Origin: Colletes latitarsis
Lineage: Eukaryota; Arthropoda; Insecta; Hymenoptera; Colletidae
Assembly: GCF_051014445.1 (NCBI RefSeq)
Contig: NW_027488386.1
Location: 496,001-560,000 of the forward strand
DNA: 64,000 bases
Direction: 5' to 3'
Positions 23,419-31,219 of this stretch are shown here, in pieces; positions within the stretch are counted from its first letter, which is position 1, and each line of letters starts with the position of its first letter. The translations under genes were made by a program, and so were the position numbers. The notes under the pieces were generated by a model. That model was given only the letters and a program-made list of their open reading frames with translations, had not been told where the DNA came from and made no database searches.

Positions 23419-25282
23419 AATGGGGATGGGGCGGGTTTTGTCGGTTGGGGAGGACGGAGACGGGGTTGGGGTTAGGGTGGCGGCGCTCGCGCCCCACTCA
23501 GCGCCAGGTCCGGCTTCGTGGAGGGTGGAGGAGGACGACGAGACGGCGTCGGTCTCGTCCTTCTCCTCCAGCACGAGCCACATAGGCTCTAAGAGGAAGA
23601 GGACGGGGCAGGCCGTCGTCGGGGTGAGCGGGGCGATGAGCCCGTCGGTGAGGCTGAGTTGCCTCAGGGACGAGGTGACCGAGGAGATATCGGAGAGGAT
23701 CTCCTCGTCCCTGAGGCGGGTGGAGAAAGTCGCCGCTGCCTGCGACTTTAAGGGGCAGAAAAGCGGTCGCGCGGAGGCCCTGAAGGCCGCGGCGGAGGAA
23801 ATGAGGGAGGCGGCGCGGGAGCTCAGAGGGCGGAACGCCCGTCTGCAGCTCCTGTTGGAGGAGGAGCGACAGGGGAGGAGGAGGGCAGAGGCGCTGTGGA
23901 ACAGCGCGGCCCTCCCTCCCATCCTCCCTCCTCCTCCACCGCCGCGTCCCTCGGCGGAGGTAAATAAGCGGAGTGCGGCGGCAGTGGTGCGGGGCACCGC
24001 GGGCCCCTCCACCCGCACTCCGCCCGTGAAGAAGTCCCCGTCCTCCTCAGAAGACGATCTTCTGAGGAGGATTGGGGACATGATTGATGGCAAGCTGGCC
24101 GCCTTCCGGGAGGAGCTCCTCGCCGGAAGAGCGGTCAGCAGGAAGGCGGTGCCTCCCCGACCTGTTCCGGTACAGTCGGGGAAGGCAAAGAAGGGCGGAG
24201 TGAAGGCTCCGCCCAGCGTTGCGGCACCAGGGCCCCGGGTCGCGACCCCCAAGGGGGGTGGTGTACCCGTGGTCGCGGTGGTCGCGTCCTCCTCCACAGC
24301 ACCCTCCCAAGGGGGGGTGGCGTGGAGTGAGGTGGTGGGGCGGAAGGCGAAGCGGGCGGCGAGGAAGGCCTCGCAACCGCAGCCTCCGCCTCCGCCGCCG
24401 GCGGCCAAGGTAAAGGCCGCGAAGGTCGGGAAGGCACGACCAGGTCGTCCCCCAAAAACGGCAGCGGTGACGCTGACCGTTGCGCAGGGGGGCGACCTGA
24501 GCCTCGCGGAGGCGATGCGGCTCGCCAGGGAGAATATCTCCCTGGAAGAGCTGGGCATCGCCTCCGTGAGGGCGAAGAGGGCCGTGACCGGGGGTCTCTT
24601 GCTGGAGATCCCCGGTGCAGAAGGCGGCGCGAAGGCGGATCGTCTCGCCCAGAGGCTCCGGGAGCAGCTGGGCGAGCGAGGTGTCCGGGTCGCCCGGCCC
24701 ACGAAGCGCACGGAGATGCGCGTTTGTGGGCTGGACGACTCGGTCAGCGCACAGGATGTGTCCCGTGCCCTTGCGAGGGCGGGGGACTGTCCTGTGGAGG
24801 ACCTGCGGATCGGAGAGATCCGCAGGTCGCCCTCCGGCCTCGGGTCGGTGTGGGCCCGGTGCCCCCTCTCCGCCGCCCGTAAGGTGGCGGAATCCGGGAG
24901 GGTGTTGGTGGGGTGGGTTTCGGCGCGAGTGGAAATCCTCGCGCCGCGCCCGCTCCAGTGTCACCGCTGCCTCGAATTGGGGCACGTGAGGCAGTGGTGC
25001 ACCTCGCCGGTGGACCGCAGCGGTCAGTGTTACCGCTGCGGTGCCAAAGAGCACCGTGCGAGCCAGTGCTCGGCGGCCCCCCACTGCCCGCTGTGTGCGG
25101 ACATGGGGAGGCCAGCCGATCACAGGGTGGGGAGCAAGAAGTGCTCCCCCCCCTCCCGGAAGGAGAGGAAGAGGCGGGCTGCACCGGCTCCGGTGCCGAG
25201 GGCGGTGGCATCGTCCTCCATGGAGGTGGACGGTGCTACGGGGAAGGACGGCCGGGAGGAGGCTGGCGCGGCCATTAATTAA
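23402..25282 (+). CDS. ORF1 protein, Gag-like RNA-binding protein of the retrotransposon (626 aa)
   Basis: Packages the element RNA into a ribonucleoprotein and escorts it to chromatin. I chose ATG 23402 because it has A at -3 and G at +4; an in-frame GTG at 23366 lies upstream but is not a plausible eukaryotic start. Seen in order: acidic and serine-rich N terminus, a KRKR basic patch (about 64-67) that could be a nuclear signal, a charged helical region likely to form a coiled coil (about 122-168), proline- and alanine-rich linkers with basic clusters, a folded segment (about 440-515), then three zinc knuckles: C520-x2-C-x4-H-x4-C533, C543-x2-C-x4-H-x4-C556 and C562-x2-C-x8-H-x6-C581. Three knuckles of this kind are typical of R1-clade ORF1. 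Stop TAA shares its last base with the ORF2 ATG. No break seen. Confidence 0.92.
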   Translation: MDTENKMGMGRVLSVGEDGDGVGVRVAALAPHSAPGPASWRVEEDDETASVSSFSSSTSHIGSKRKRTGQAVVGVSGAMSPSVRLSCLRDEVTEEISERISSSLRRVEKVAAACDFKGQKSGRAEALKAAAEEMREAARELRGRNARLQLLLEEERQGRRRAEALWNSAALPPILPPPPPPRPSAEVNKRSAAAVVRGTAGPSTRTPPVKKSPSSSEDDLLRRIGDMIDGKLAAFREELLAGRAVSRKAVPPRPVPVQSGKAKKGGVKAPPSVAAPGPRVATPKGGGVPVVAVVASSSTAPSQGGVAWSEVVGRKAKRAARKASQPQPPPPPPAAKVKAAKVGKARPGRPPKTAAVTLTVAQGGDLSLAEAMRLARENISLEELGIASVRAKRAVTGGLLLEIPGAEGGAKADRLAQRLREQLGERGVRVARPTKRTEMRVCGLDDSVSAQDVSRALARAGDCPVEDLRIGEIRRSPSGLGSVWARCPLSAARKVAESGRVLVGWVSARVEILAPRPLQCHRCLELGHVRQWCTSPVDRSGQCYRCGAKEHRASQCSAAPHCPLCADMGRPADHRVGSKKCSPPSRKERKRRAAPAPVPRAVASSSMEVDGATGKDGREEAGAAIN

Positions 25283-25284
25283 TG
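25280..25284 (+). promoter_or_regulatory. TAATG stop-start overlap between ORF1 and ORF2
   Basis: ORF1 ends TAA at 25280-25282 and ORF2 starts ATG at 25282-25284, sharing one A. The R1-clade element SART1 is known to translate its second ORF by coupling at a UAAUG of this kind. Seen here: the exact pentamer. Inferred: the same coupling. Sequence just before it, gccattaat, is a local AT-rich break in a GC-rich region. Confidence 0.8.
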
Positions 25285-28200
25285 CCGCCCCGCCTCCTCC
25301 TCCAGGCCAACCTCAACCACTGCCGCGCGGCACAGGACTTGATGTCCCAAGTCCTCGCGGAGTGGGGGGTTGGCCTGGCGGTCGCCACCGAGCCGTACCG
25401 CGTCCCTGATCACCCTCATTGGGTGGGCGACGCGGACGGCTTGGTGGCGACGGTATGGGGAGGGGGCGACGGGTCCCCACCGTTCTCCTTGTTGGAGCGC
25501 GGTCGGGGATTCGTCGCCGTGGACTGGGGGGGAGTCGCTGTGGTGGGGTGCTACATTTCGCCCCGTAGCGGTCACGCTGCGTTCGAGCTGTACTTGGCCG
25601 AGGTCGCGGCATGCGTGCAGCGCTACGCGGCCCGGCCGGTACTGGTCCTGGGGGATTTTAATGCCAAGTCGGTGGCTTGGGGATCCCCCAGGACCTCCGT
25701 TCGCGGCGGGATCCTGGGCGATTGGGCGGCGGGGCTCGACCTCCGGGTGTTGAACCGGGGGTCGGAGCACACATGCGTGCGGCGATATGGGGGGTCCATC
25801 GTGGATGTTGGATTCGCGACCCCCAACGCCGTGCGCATGGTGTCGGGTTGGCACGTGGTCGCGGGGGCAGAGACACTCTCCGATCACCGGTACATCCGGA
25901 TGGAGGTCTCTGCCGCCGCGAGTGCATCCCGACACGGCCGCCTGCGTGGCACCCCACCACGCCGCTGGGCGCTTCGGCGCCTGGACAAGGACGCCCTGAT
26001 GGCAACTGCCCTCGCTGCAACTTGGCCGCAGGGAGCGGCCGAGTTGCCGAGCATAGAGGAGGAGGTCGCCCGGCTCGGAGCATTGGTCGCGGGTATTTGC
26101 GACGCGGCGATGCCTCGGGTCGGGCGGGCTTCTCCTCGCCGGGCGGTGTACTGGTGGTCGGACGCGATCGCGGAGTTGCGAGTCGCGACTGTCCGCGCCC
26201 GACGCCAGTACACCCGCGCGCGCCGTCGTCAACGTACAGGCGACGGCGTGGCGCGAGCGAGGGCAGCTGATGACCTGTATGGAGCATACCGCGTGGCGCG
26301 GGTTGCTCTGCAGGTCGCCATCAAACGGGCCAAGACCCAGGCATGGAAGGAGCTCCTCCAGACCCTTGATGACGATCCATGGGGGCGCCCATATAAGGTG
26401 GTGCTGAATAAGCTCCGCCCGTGGGCGCCCCCCTTCACCGAGGGTCTTGACCCCCGGCTGCTGGAGGACGTGGTCAATACACTCTTCCCAATTGGGGAGA
26501 GGGGACCGCGTCCTCCGGCGGCGGCGGCTGTCCCAGTGGAGTGGACGGCCGAGCTGGGGGTCACGCAGGAGGAGCTGGCAGCGGCCATCAGACGGCTCGG
26601 GGTTCGTAACACGGCCCCGGGTCCGGATGGTGTGCCCGGCCGGGTTTGGGTCTTGACCCAGGGCGTCCTTGGGGCCGACCTCAGGCGGTTGTTCGACCGC
26701 TGCCTGAGGGACGGGCGATTCCCCCCCAGTTGGAAGGTGGCGAGGATGGTCCTCCTCCGGAAGGAGGGTCGGCCCGCGGAGTCTCCCTCCGCATACCGGC
26801 CCATTTGTCTCCTCGACGAGGTGGGCAAGCTCTTCGAGCGTGTGATTGCTGCCCGCCTCGTCGAGCACCTGGCGCGGGGTGATCCCGGTCTGGCCGACTG
26901 CCAGTTCGGTTTCCGGGGGGGCCGATCGACTATCGACGCGATAGGTCGTGTGAGGGCCCTCTCGGAGGCGGCCGTCTCCCGGGGAGGGGTGGCATTGGGA
27001 ATCTCCTTGGATATTGCCAATGCCTTTAACACCCTCCCCTGGGAAGAGATAAGGAGGGGACTCGAATATCATCGAGTCCCCCCTTGTCTCAGGGTGGTCG
27101 TCGGGGATTATCTCCGCGGCAGGTGGATCGAGTATCCGGGCCGGGATGGTGATATGCGGAGGGAGGTCTACTGCGGTGTTCCGCAGGGGTCGGTCCTCGG
27201 GCCACTCCTGTGGAACATCGCGTACGACTCGGTGTTGCGGGCCGGCCTCCCCGACGGCGTCAGCACGGTGTGTTATGCGGATGACACACTGGTGCTGGCC
27301 GTCGGGGCGCACTGGGGGAGGGCCATGCGTCGCGCGGAGGAGGGGTCGCAACGCGTCGTCGACCGGATCAGGGGGATGGGGATGACGGTAGCGGTCCATA
27401 AGACCGAGGTGATTGCGTTTCATTCACCTCGGCAGGATCCGCCACCCCCTCTGATTCGGGTGGATGGGGCTGACATCGAGGTGAAGCCCCAGATCAGGTA
27501 TCTGGGGCTGATCCTCGATAGCCACTGGCGTTTCGAGAAGCATTTCCGCTTCCTGGTCCCCCGGTTGGAAAGGATGGTTGCGGCTCTGGGCCGGATCCTG
27601 CCCAACCTGGGGGGCCCGGCGGGCCGAGTTCGTCGCCTCTATGTGGCAATGGTCCAGTCGGTGGCCCTATACGGGGCCCCCGTCTGGGCGGACGACCTGG
27701 CTGCCTCCCGGCGCAGCATGACTATGCTGCGTCGGGTGCAGAGGCGCATGGCGCTCAGGGTCGTCCGCGGGTATCGGACCATGTCACATGAGGCGGCGAC
27801 GGTTCTAGCGGGGATGCCGCCCATGGACCTGCTCGCGCGGTCGCACGCGGTGATGTACCGGCACCGCGTCGACCGTCGCGCGGGGGTGGGGGAGGTCCCG
27901 GGCGGGCAGGAACCTGCTTGGGGCGATTTGAAGCGCCAGGCCCGGCAGTCCGTGTTGCTCGCGTGGCAGGAGCGGCTGGCTCTGCCAACCGCGGGGCACC
28001 GGACTGTCGGGGCGGTTCGGCCACTCCTGAAGGAGTGGCTGGACAGAGGCCATGGCAGCCTCACCTACCGGATGGCACAGGTATTTTCCGGGCATGGCAG
28101 CTTCGGAAGATACCTGTGCCGGATAGGGAAGGAGCCGACGGCGCGTTGCTGCCACTGCGACGCTGAGCAGGACACGGCGGATCATACCCTGGAGGTATGC

Positions 28201-28452
28201 CCCGCGTGGGAGGGGGAGCGCCGTGTCCTGGTCGGCGTCGTCGGGCGGGATGTCTCGCTGCCGGGCGTGGTGCGCGCAATGCTCGGCAGCGAGGAGAAGT
28301 GGAGGGCCGTGGCCTCCTTCTGCGAGAACGTAATGTTGCAGAAGGAGGCCGCGGGGAGGGAGCGCGCCGCTGAAGCTCGCGCTCGTGCGGTGGCCCGAGG
28401 TCGTCGCCCGGTCGCGAGGCGTCGCGGGCGGCCGCCTCGGCGTGGCGGATGA
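25282..28452 (+). CDS. ORF2 protein, endonuclease and reverse transcriptase (1056 aa)
   Basis: Enzyme for target-primed reverse transcription: it nicks chromosomal DNA and copies the element RNA from the exposed 3' end. N-terminal apurinic-type endonuclease, about 1-220, with N10, E37, GDFN at 124-127 and S-D-H at 200-202, the expected active-site set. Reverse transcriptase, about 425-750: WKVARMVLLRK from 484, QFGFRGGRST from 541, motif A D577-IANA-F582, motif B GVPQGS from 632, catalytic YADD 665-668, and YLGLILD from 740. C-terminal zinc motif C956-x2-C-x8-H-x4-C973. Length and order fit R1-clade ORF2. The start ATG overlaps the ORF1 stop as TAATG, implying stop-restart translation. Open from end to end, with all catalytic residues present. 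The long antisense open frame over 25279-27423 is a codon-bias shadow. Confidence 0.95.
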   Translation: MPPRLLLQANLNHCRAAQDLMSQVLAEWGVGLAVATEPYRVPDHPHWVGDADGLVATVWGGGDGSPPFSLLERGRGFVAVDWGGVAVVGCYISPRSGHAAFELYLAEVAACVQRYAARPVLVLGDFNAKSVAWGSPRTSVRGGILGDWAAGLDLRVLNRGSEHTCVRRYGGSIVDVGFATPNAVRMVSGWHVVAGAETLSDHRYIRMEVSAAASASRHGRLRGTPPRRWALRRLDKDALMATALAATWPQGAAELPSIEEEVARLGALVAGICDAAMPRVGRASPRRAVYWWSDAIAELRVATVRARRQYTRARRRQRTGDGVARARAADDLYGAYRVARVALQVAIKRAKTQAWKELLQTLDDDPWGRPYKVVLNKLRPWAPPFTEGLDPRLLEDVVNTLFPIGERGPRPPAAAAVPVEWTAELGVTQEELAAAIRRLGVRNTAPGPDGVPGRVWVLTQGVLGADLRRLFDRCLRDGRFPPSWKVARMVLLRKEGRPAESPSAYRPICLLDEVGKLFERVIAARLVEHLARGDPGLADCQFGFRGGRSTIDAIGRVRALSEAAVSRGGVALGISLDIANAFNTLPWEEIRRGLEYHRVPPCLRVVVGDYLRGRWIEYPGRDGDMRREVYCGVPQGSVLGPLLWNIAYDSVLRAGLPDGVSTVCYADDTLVLAVGAHWGRAMRRAEEGSQRVVDRIRGMGMTVAVHKTEVIAFHSPRQDPPPPLIRVDGADIEVKPQIRYLGLILDSHWRFEKHFRFLVPRLERMVAALGRILPNLGGPAGRVRRLYVAMVQSVALYGAPVWADDLAASRRSMTMLRRVQRRMALRVVRGYRTMSHEAATVLAGMPPMDLLARSHAVMYRHRVDRRAGVGEVPGGQEPAWGDLKRQARQSVLLAWQERLALPTAGHRTVGAVRPLLKEWLDRGHGSLTYRMAQVFSGHGSFGRYLCRIGKEPTARCCHCDAEQDTADHTLEVCPAWEGERRVLVGVVGRDVSLPGVVRAMLGSEEKWRAVASFCENVMLQKEAAGRERAAEARARAVARGRRPVARRRGRPPRRGG

Positions 28453-28968
28453 CCTAGGCTGGGAGGGGGGTCCTGAGGGGACCCTCCTCCCGCCAGTCGG
28501 CGCCGGGTCGGACCGGTTGGGGGTAGAAGTGCCTCCCCCTACCGGTCCGACGCAAGGGGAGGCACCCTCGGCGGTCTGGTGCGGCCATGAACGCCCGGCC
28601 GCCGAGGGGTGGAAACGGGGTCGCGGGCGGTTGCGAGTTGGGGCTCGCAGCCGCCACTAAACGCGGCCCCGGGACGGATAGCGGCGGGATGGAGTGGCCC
28701 CGTCCCGCCGCTATGAGGCAGTGTGTCTACTGGGGAGACCGATTGTCCCCCCGGGGGATGGGCGCGAAAGCGCGGGCACGGGGAGGATACCGGAAGAATG
28801 CTTCGAGCGATTCCCGGTATCCTCCCAAAGCGTGCCGAAGGGTCACCGTGGGGTTTTTAGTGGGTAGGTCCCGCGCCTGTCGTTGTACGGGCGCGGGGAA
28901 TCCCACACACCCCTCCCACCTCTCCCCAAGGAGGTGGGAGGGAGTCTTTCGAAGATTTTCCCCACGAC
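28453..28968 (+). other. 3' UTR of the inner element, rich in hairpins
   Basis: 516 bp with at least five strong stem-loops: tcggaccggt 28508-28517 with 28541-28550 (10 bp); gcggttgcgag 28627-28637 with 28644-28654 (11 bp, one G-U); atagcggcggga 28678-28689 with 28703-28714 (12 bp); gggaggataccgg 28781-28793 with 28814-28826 (13 bp), extended by gcacg/cgtgc at 28776-28780 and 28831-28835; and ccctcccacctc 28911-28922 with 28931-28942 (12 bp). It ends ccccacgac before the A tail. In elements of this class the 3' UTR is what reverse transcriptase recognises, so these stems are candidate recognition structures. No AATAAA signal is seen. Confidence 0.85.

Positions 28969-28997
<29 letters not shown>
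28969..28997 (+). other. Poly(A) tail of the inner element
   Basis: Twenty-nine uninterrupted A after ccccacgac, the last of which may belong to the target duplication. The identical end point in the outer copy shows a fixed 3' terminus. Confidence 0.95.
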
Positions 28998-28999
<2 letters not shown>

Positions 29000-29008
29000 G
29001 TCATGCTG
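28997..29008. repeat. Target-site duplication of inner element, right copy
   Basis: atagtcatgctg again, directly after the A tail. Its first A cannot be told from the tail, so the duplication is 11 or 12 bp. The outer ORF2 continues after it with cgccgggaggcag, in register with 23017. Confidence 0.95.
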
Positions 29009-30218
29009 CGCCGGGAGGCAGCCAGGTCGTCCGCCCAGACGGGGGCCCCGTATAGGGCCACCGACTGGACCATTGCCACATAGAGGCGACGAACTCGGCC
29101 CGCCGGGCCCCCCAGGTTGGGCAGGATCCGGCCCAGAGCCGCAACCATCCTTTCCAACCGGGGGACCAGGCAGCGGAAATGCTCCTCGAAACGCCAGTGG
29201 CTATCGAGGATCAGCCCCAGATACCTGATCTGGGGCTTCACCTCGATGTCAGCCCCACCCACCCGGATCAGAGGGGGTGGCGGATCCTGCCGAGGTGAAT
29301 GAAACGCAATCACCTCGGTCTTATGGACCGCCACCGTCATCCCCATCCCCCTGATCCGGTCGACGACGCGTTGCGATCCCTCCTCCGCGCGACGCATGGC
29401 CCTCCCCCAGTGCGCCCCGACGGCCAGCACCAGTGTGTCATCCGCATAACACACCGTGCTGACGCCGTCGGGGAGGCCGGCCCGCAACACCGAGTCGTAC
29501 GCGATGTTCCACAGGAGTGGCCCGAGGACCGACCCCTGCGGAACACCGCAGTACACCTCCCTCCGCATATCACCATCCCGGCCCGGATACTCGATCCACC
29601 TGCCGCGGAGATAATCCCCGACGACCGCCCTGAGACAAGGGGGGACCCGATGATATTCGAGTCCCCTCCTTATCTCTTCCCAGGGGAGGGTGTTAAAGGC
29701 ATTCGCAATATCCAAGGATATTGCCAATGCCACCCCTCCCCGGGAGACGGCCGTCCCCGAGAGGGCCCTCACACGACCTATCGCGTCGATAGTCAATCGG
29801 CCCCCCCGGAAACCGAACTGACAGTCGGCCAGACCGGGATCACCCCGCGACAGGTGCTCGACGAGGCGGGCAGCAATCACCCGCTCGAAGAGCTTGCCCA
29901 CCTCGTCGAGGAGACAAATGGGCCGGTATGCGGAGGGAGACTCCGCGGGCCGACCCTCCTTCCGGAGGAGGACCATCCTCGCCACCTTCCAACTGGGGGG
30001 GAATCGCCCGTCCCACAGGCAGCGGTCGAACAACCGCCTGAGGTCGGCCCCAAGGACGCCCTGGGTCAAGACCCAAACCCGGCCGGGCACACCATCCGGA
30101 CCCGGGGCCGTGTTACGAACCCCGAGCCGTCTGATGGCCGCTGCCAGCTCCTCCTGCGTGACCCCCAGCTCGGCCGTCCACTCCACTGGCACAGCCGCCG
30201 CCGCCGCCGGAGGACGCG
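29009..30218 (-). pseudogene. ORF2 middle fragment of the outer element (reverse transcriptase, 5'-truncated)
   Basis: Reads on the minus strand from about ORF2 residue 409 to about residue 812. It holds the reverse transcriptase core without a stop codon: the D-I-A-N-A-F motif, GVPQGSVLGPL and YADD are all intact. Amino-acid differences from the inner copy are scattered (for example R to W before DGRF, A to S before RGDPG, D to G in the VDGADIEV segment). It has no endonuclease and no start, and the inner insertion separates it from its C-terminal part. It once joined 22268-23017. A long plus-strand open frame over 29299-30231 is a GC-bias shadow. Confidence 0.9.
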
Positions 30219-30220
30219 AT

Positions 30221-30232
30221 CCCAGACCTAAC
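30221..30232. repeat. Target-site duplication of outer element, right copy
   Basis: Second copy of cccagacctaac, adjoining the 5'-truncated end of the minus-strand element. The join gggatcgcg resembles the full-length sequence ggggaccgcg with one mismatch, so a few bases of microhomology probably settled where the truncated 5' end joined the target. Confidence 0.9.
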
Positions 30233-31219
30233 TTGCGTTATCCTCTAAAATATTGATCGAAACCAGGTTTAATCGACTGTTTCAGTGTGGTAACACATTA
30301 CTACGTGGTCCAAACCAGGAAAAACCCAGGATCAGTTCAACAAGTATGTGAAAAACGCGAAAGTATGAGCCTGATTAGGGCGAATCCCAGACCTATCCCA
30401 GACCTAACTTGCGTTATCCTCTAAAATATTGATCGAAACCAGGTTTAATGGTTGTTTCAGCGTGGTACCACATTACTACCTGATACAATCCAGAAACAGC
30501 CCAGGATCTAGCCATGAAGTATGAGAAATATGCGAAAGTATGAGCCTGATGAGGGCAAATCCTAGACCTAACCCAAACCTAACATGCGTTATCCTCTAAA
30601 ATATTTATCAAGACCAGGTTTAATAGAATGTTTCAGTGTGGTACCACATTACTACGAGAACCAAGCCAGAAAAAACCCAGGATCCGTTAACAAGTATGTG
30701 AAGAATGCGAAAGTATGAGACTGATCAGTGAAAATGTCAGGCCTCACCTATACCTAACTTGCGTTGTCCTCTAAAATATTGATGGAAACCAGGTTTCATT
30801 GACTGTTTCAGTGTGGTACTACATTACTACGTGATGCAATCCAGAAAAAGCCCAGGATCTAGCCATCAAGTATGAGAAATATGCGAAAGAATGAGCCTGA
30901 TGAGAGCAAATCCCAGACCTAACCTAGACCTAACATGCGTTATCCTCTAAAATATTGAGCGAAACCAGGTTTAATGGACTGTTTCAGTGAGGTACCACAC
31001 TACTTCGTGATCCAAACCAGAAAAAGCCCAGGATCTGTTCAACAAGTATGTGAAAAACGCTAAACTGTGAGCCTGATGAGGGCAAATCTTAGACCTAACC
31101 CAGACCTAAGATGCGTTATCCTCTAAAATATTTATTCAGACCAGGTTTCATTGAATGTTTCAGTGTGGTACCACTTTACTACGTGATCCAATCCAGAAAT
31201 AGACCAGGATCTAGCCATC

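Larger units (their letters stand above)
23018..28996 (+). mobile_element. Inner R1-clade non-LTR retrotransposon, full length and apparently intact
   Basis: A 5979-bp element: 384-bp 5' UTR, ORF1, ORF2 overlapping by one base, 516-bp 3' UTR and A tail, bounded by 12-bp target duplications. The family call rests on ORF2 starting with a LLLQANLNHCRAAQDL-type endonuclease, a YADD reverse transcriptase, a C-terminal CCHC motif, and an ORF1 with three zinc knuckles; this set is characteristic of the R1 clade of arthropods. It inserted into an older copy of its own family in the opposite orientation. No stop or frameshift is seen in either ORF. Its GC content is far above that of the surrounding satellite. 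Which named family it belongs to cannot be settled without a database comparison. Confidence 0.93.
21721..30220 (-). mobile_element. Outer R1-clade non-LTR retrotransposon, 5'-truncated, minus strand, interrupted by the inner copy
   Basis: A minus-strand insertion in the satellite, with its poly(A) tail at the left (31 T on the plus strand), then 3' UTR and the 3' half of ORF2. Without the inner copy and its duplicated target it is 2509 bp. It begins at the equivalent of about ORF2 residue 409, so the 5' UTR, ORF1 and endonuclease are missing. Such 5' truncation is typical of target-primed reverse transcription that stops early. It is closely similar to the inner copy, with about ten amino-acid changes in the reverse transcriptase portion by eye. 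A 20-bp tandem duplication shifts its frame. It is inactive, but its clean T run suggests it is not old. Confidence 0.93.

Noticed and set aside
23374..24711. 445-codon open frame on the minus strand opposite ORF1
   Set aside because: Shadow of GC-rich ORF1; repetitive alanine, proline and serine content with no domain.
25279..27423. 714-codon open frame on the minus strand opposite ORF2
   Set aside because: It lies wholly antisense to an ORF2 with all expected motifs. GC-rich codon use in ORF2 removes antisense stops. The translated sequence is low-complexity, proline- and arginine-rich.
29299..30231. 310-codon plus-strand open frame in the outer copy
   Set aside because: It is the same antisense shadow as over the inner ORF2, seen again because the outer copy is inverted.
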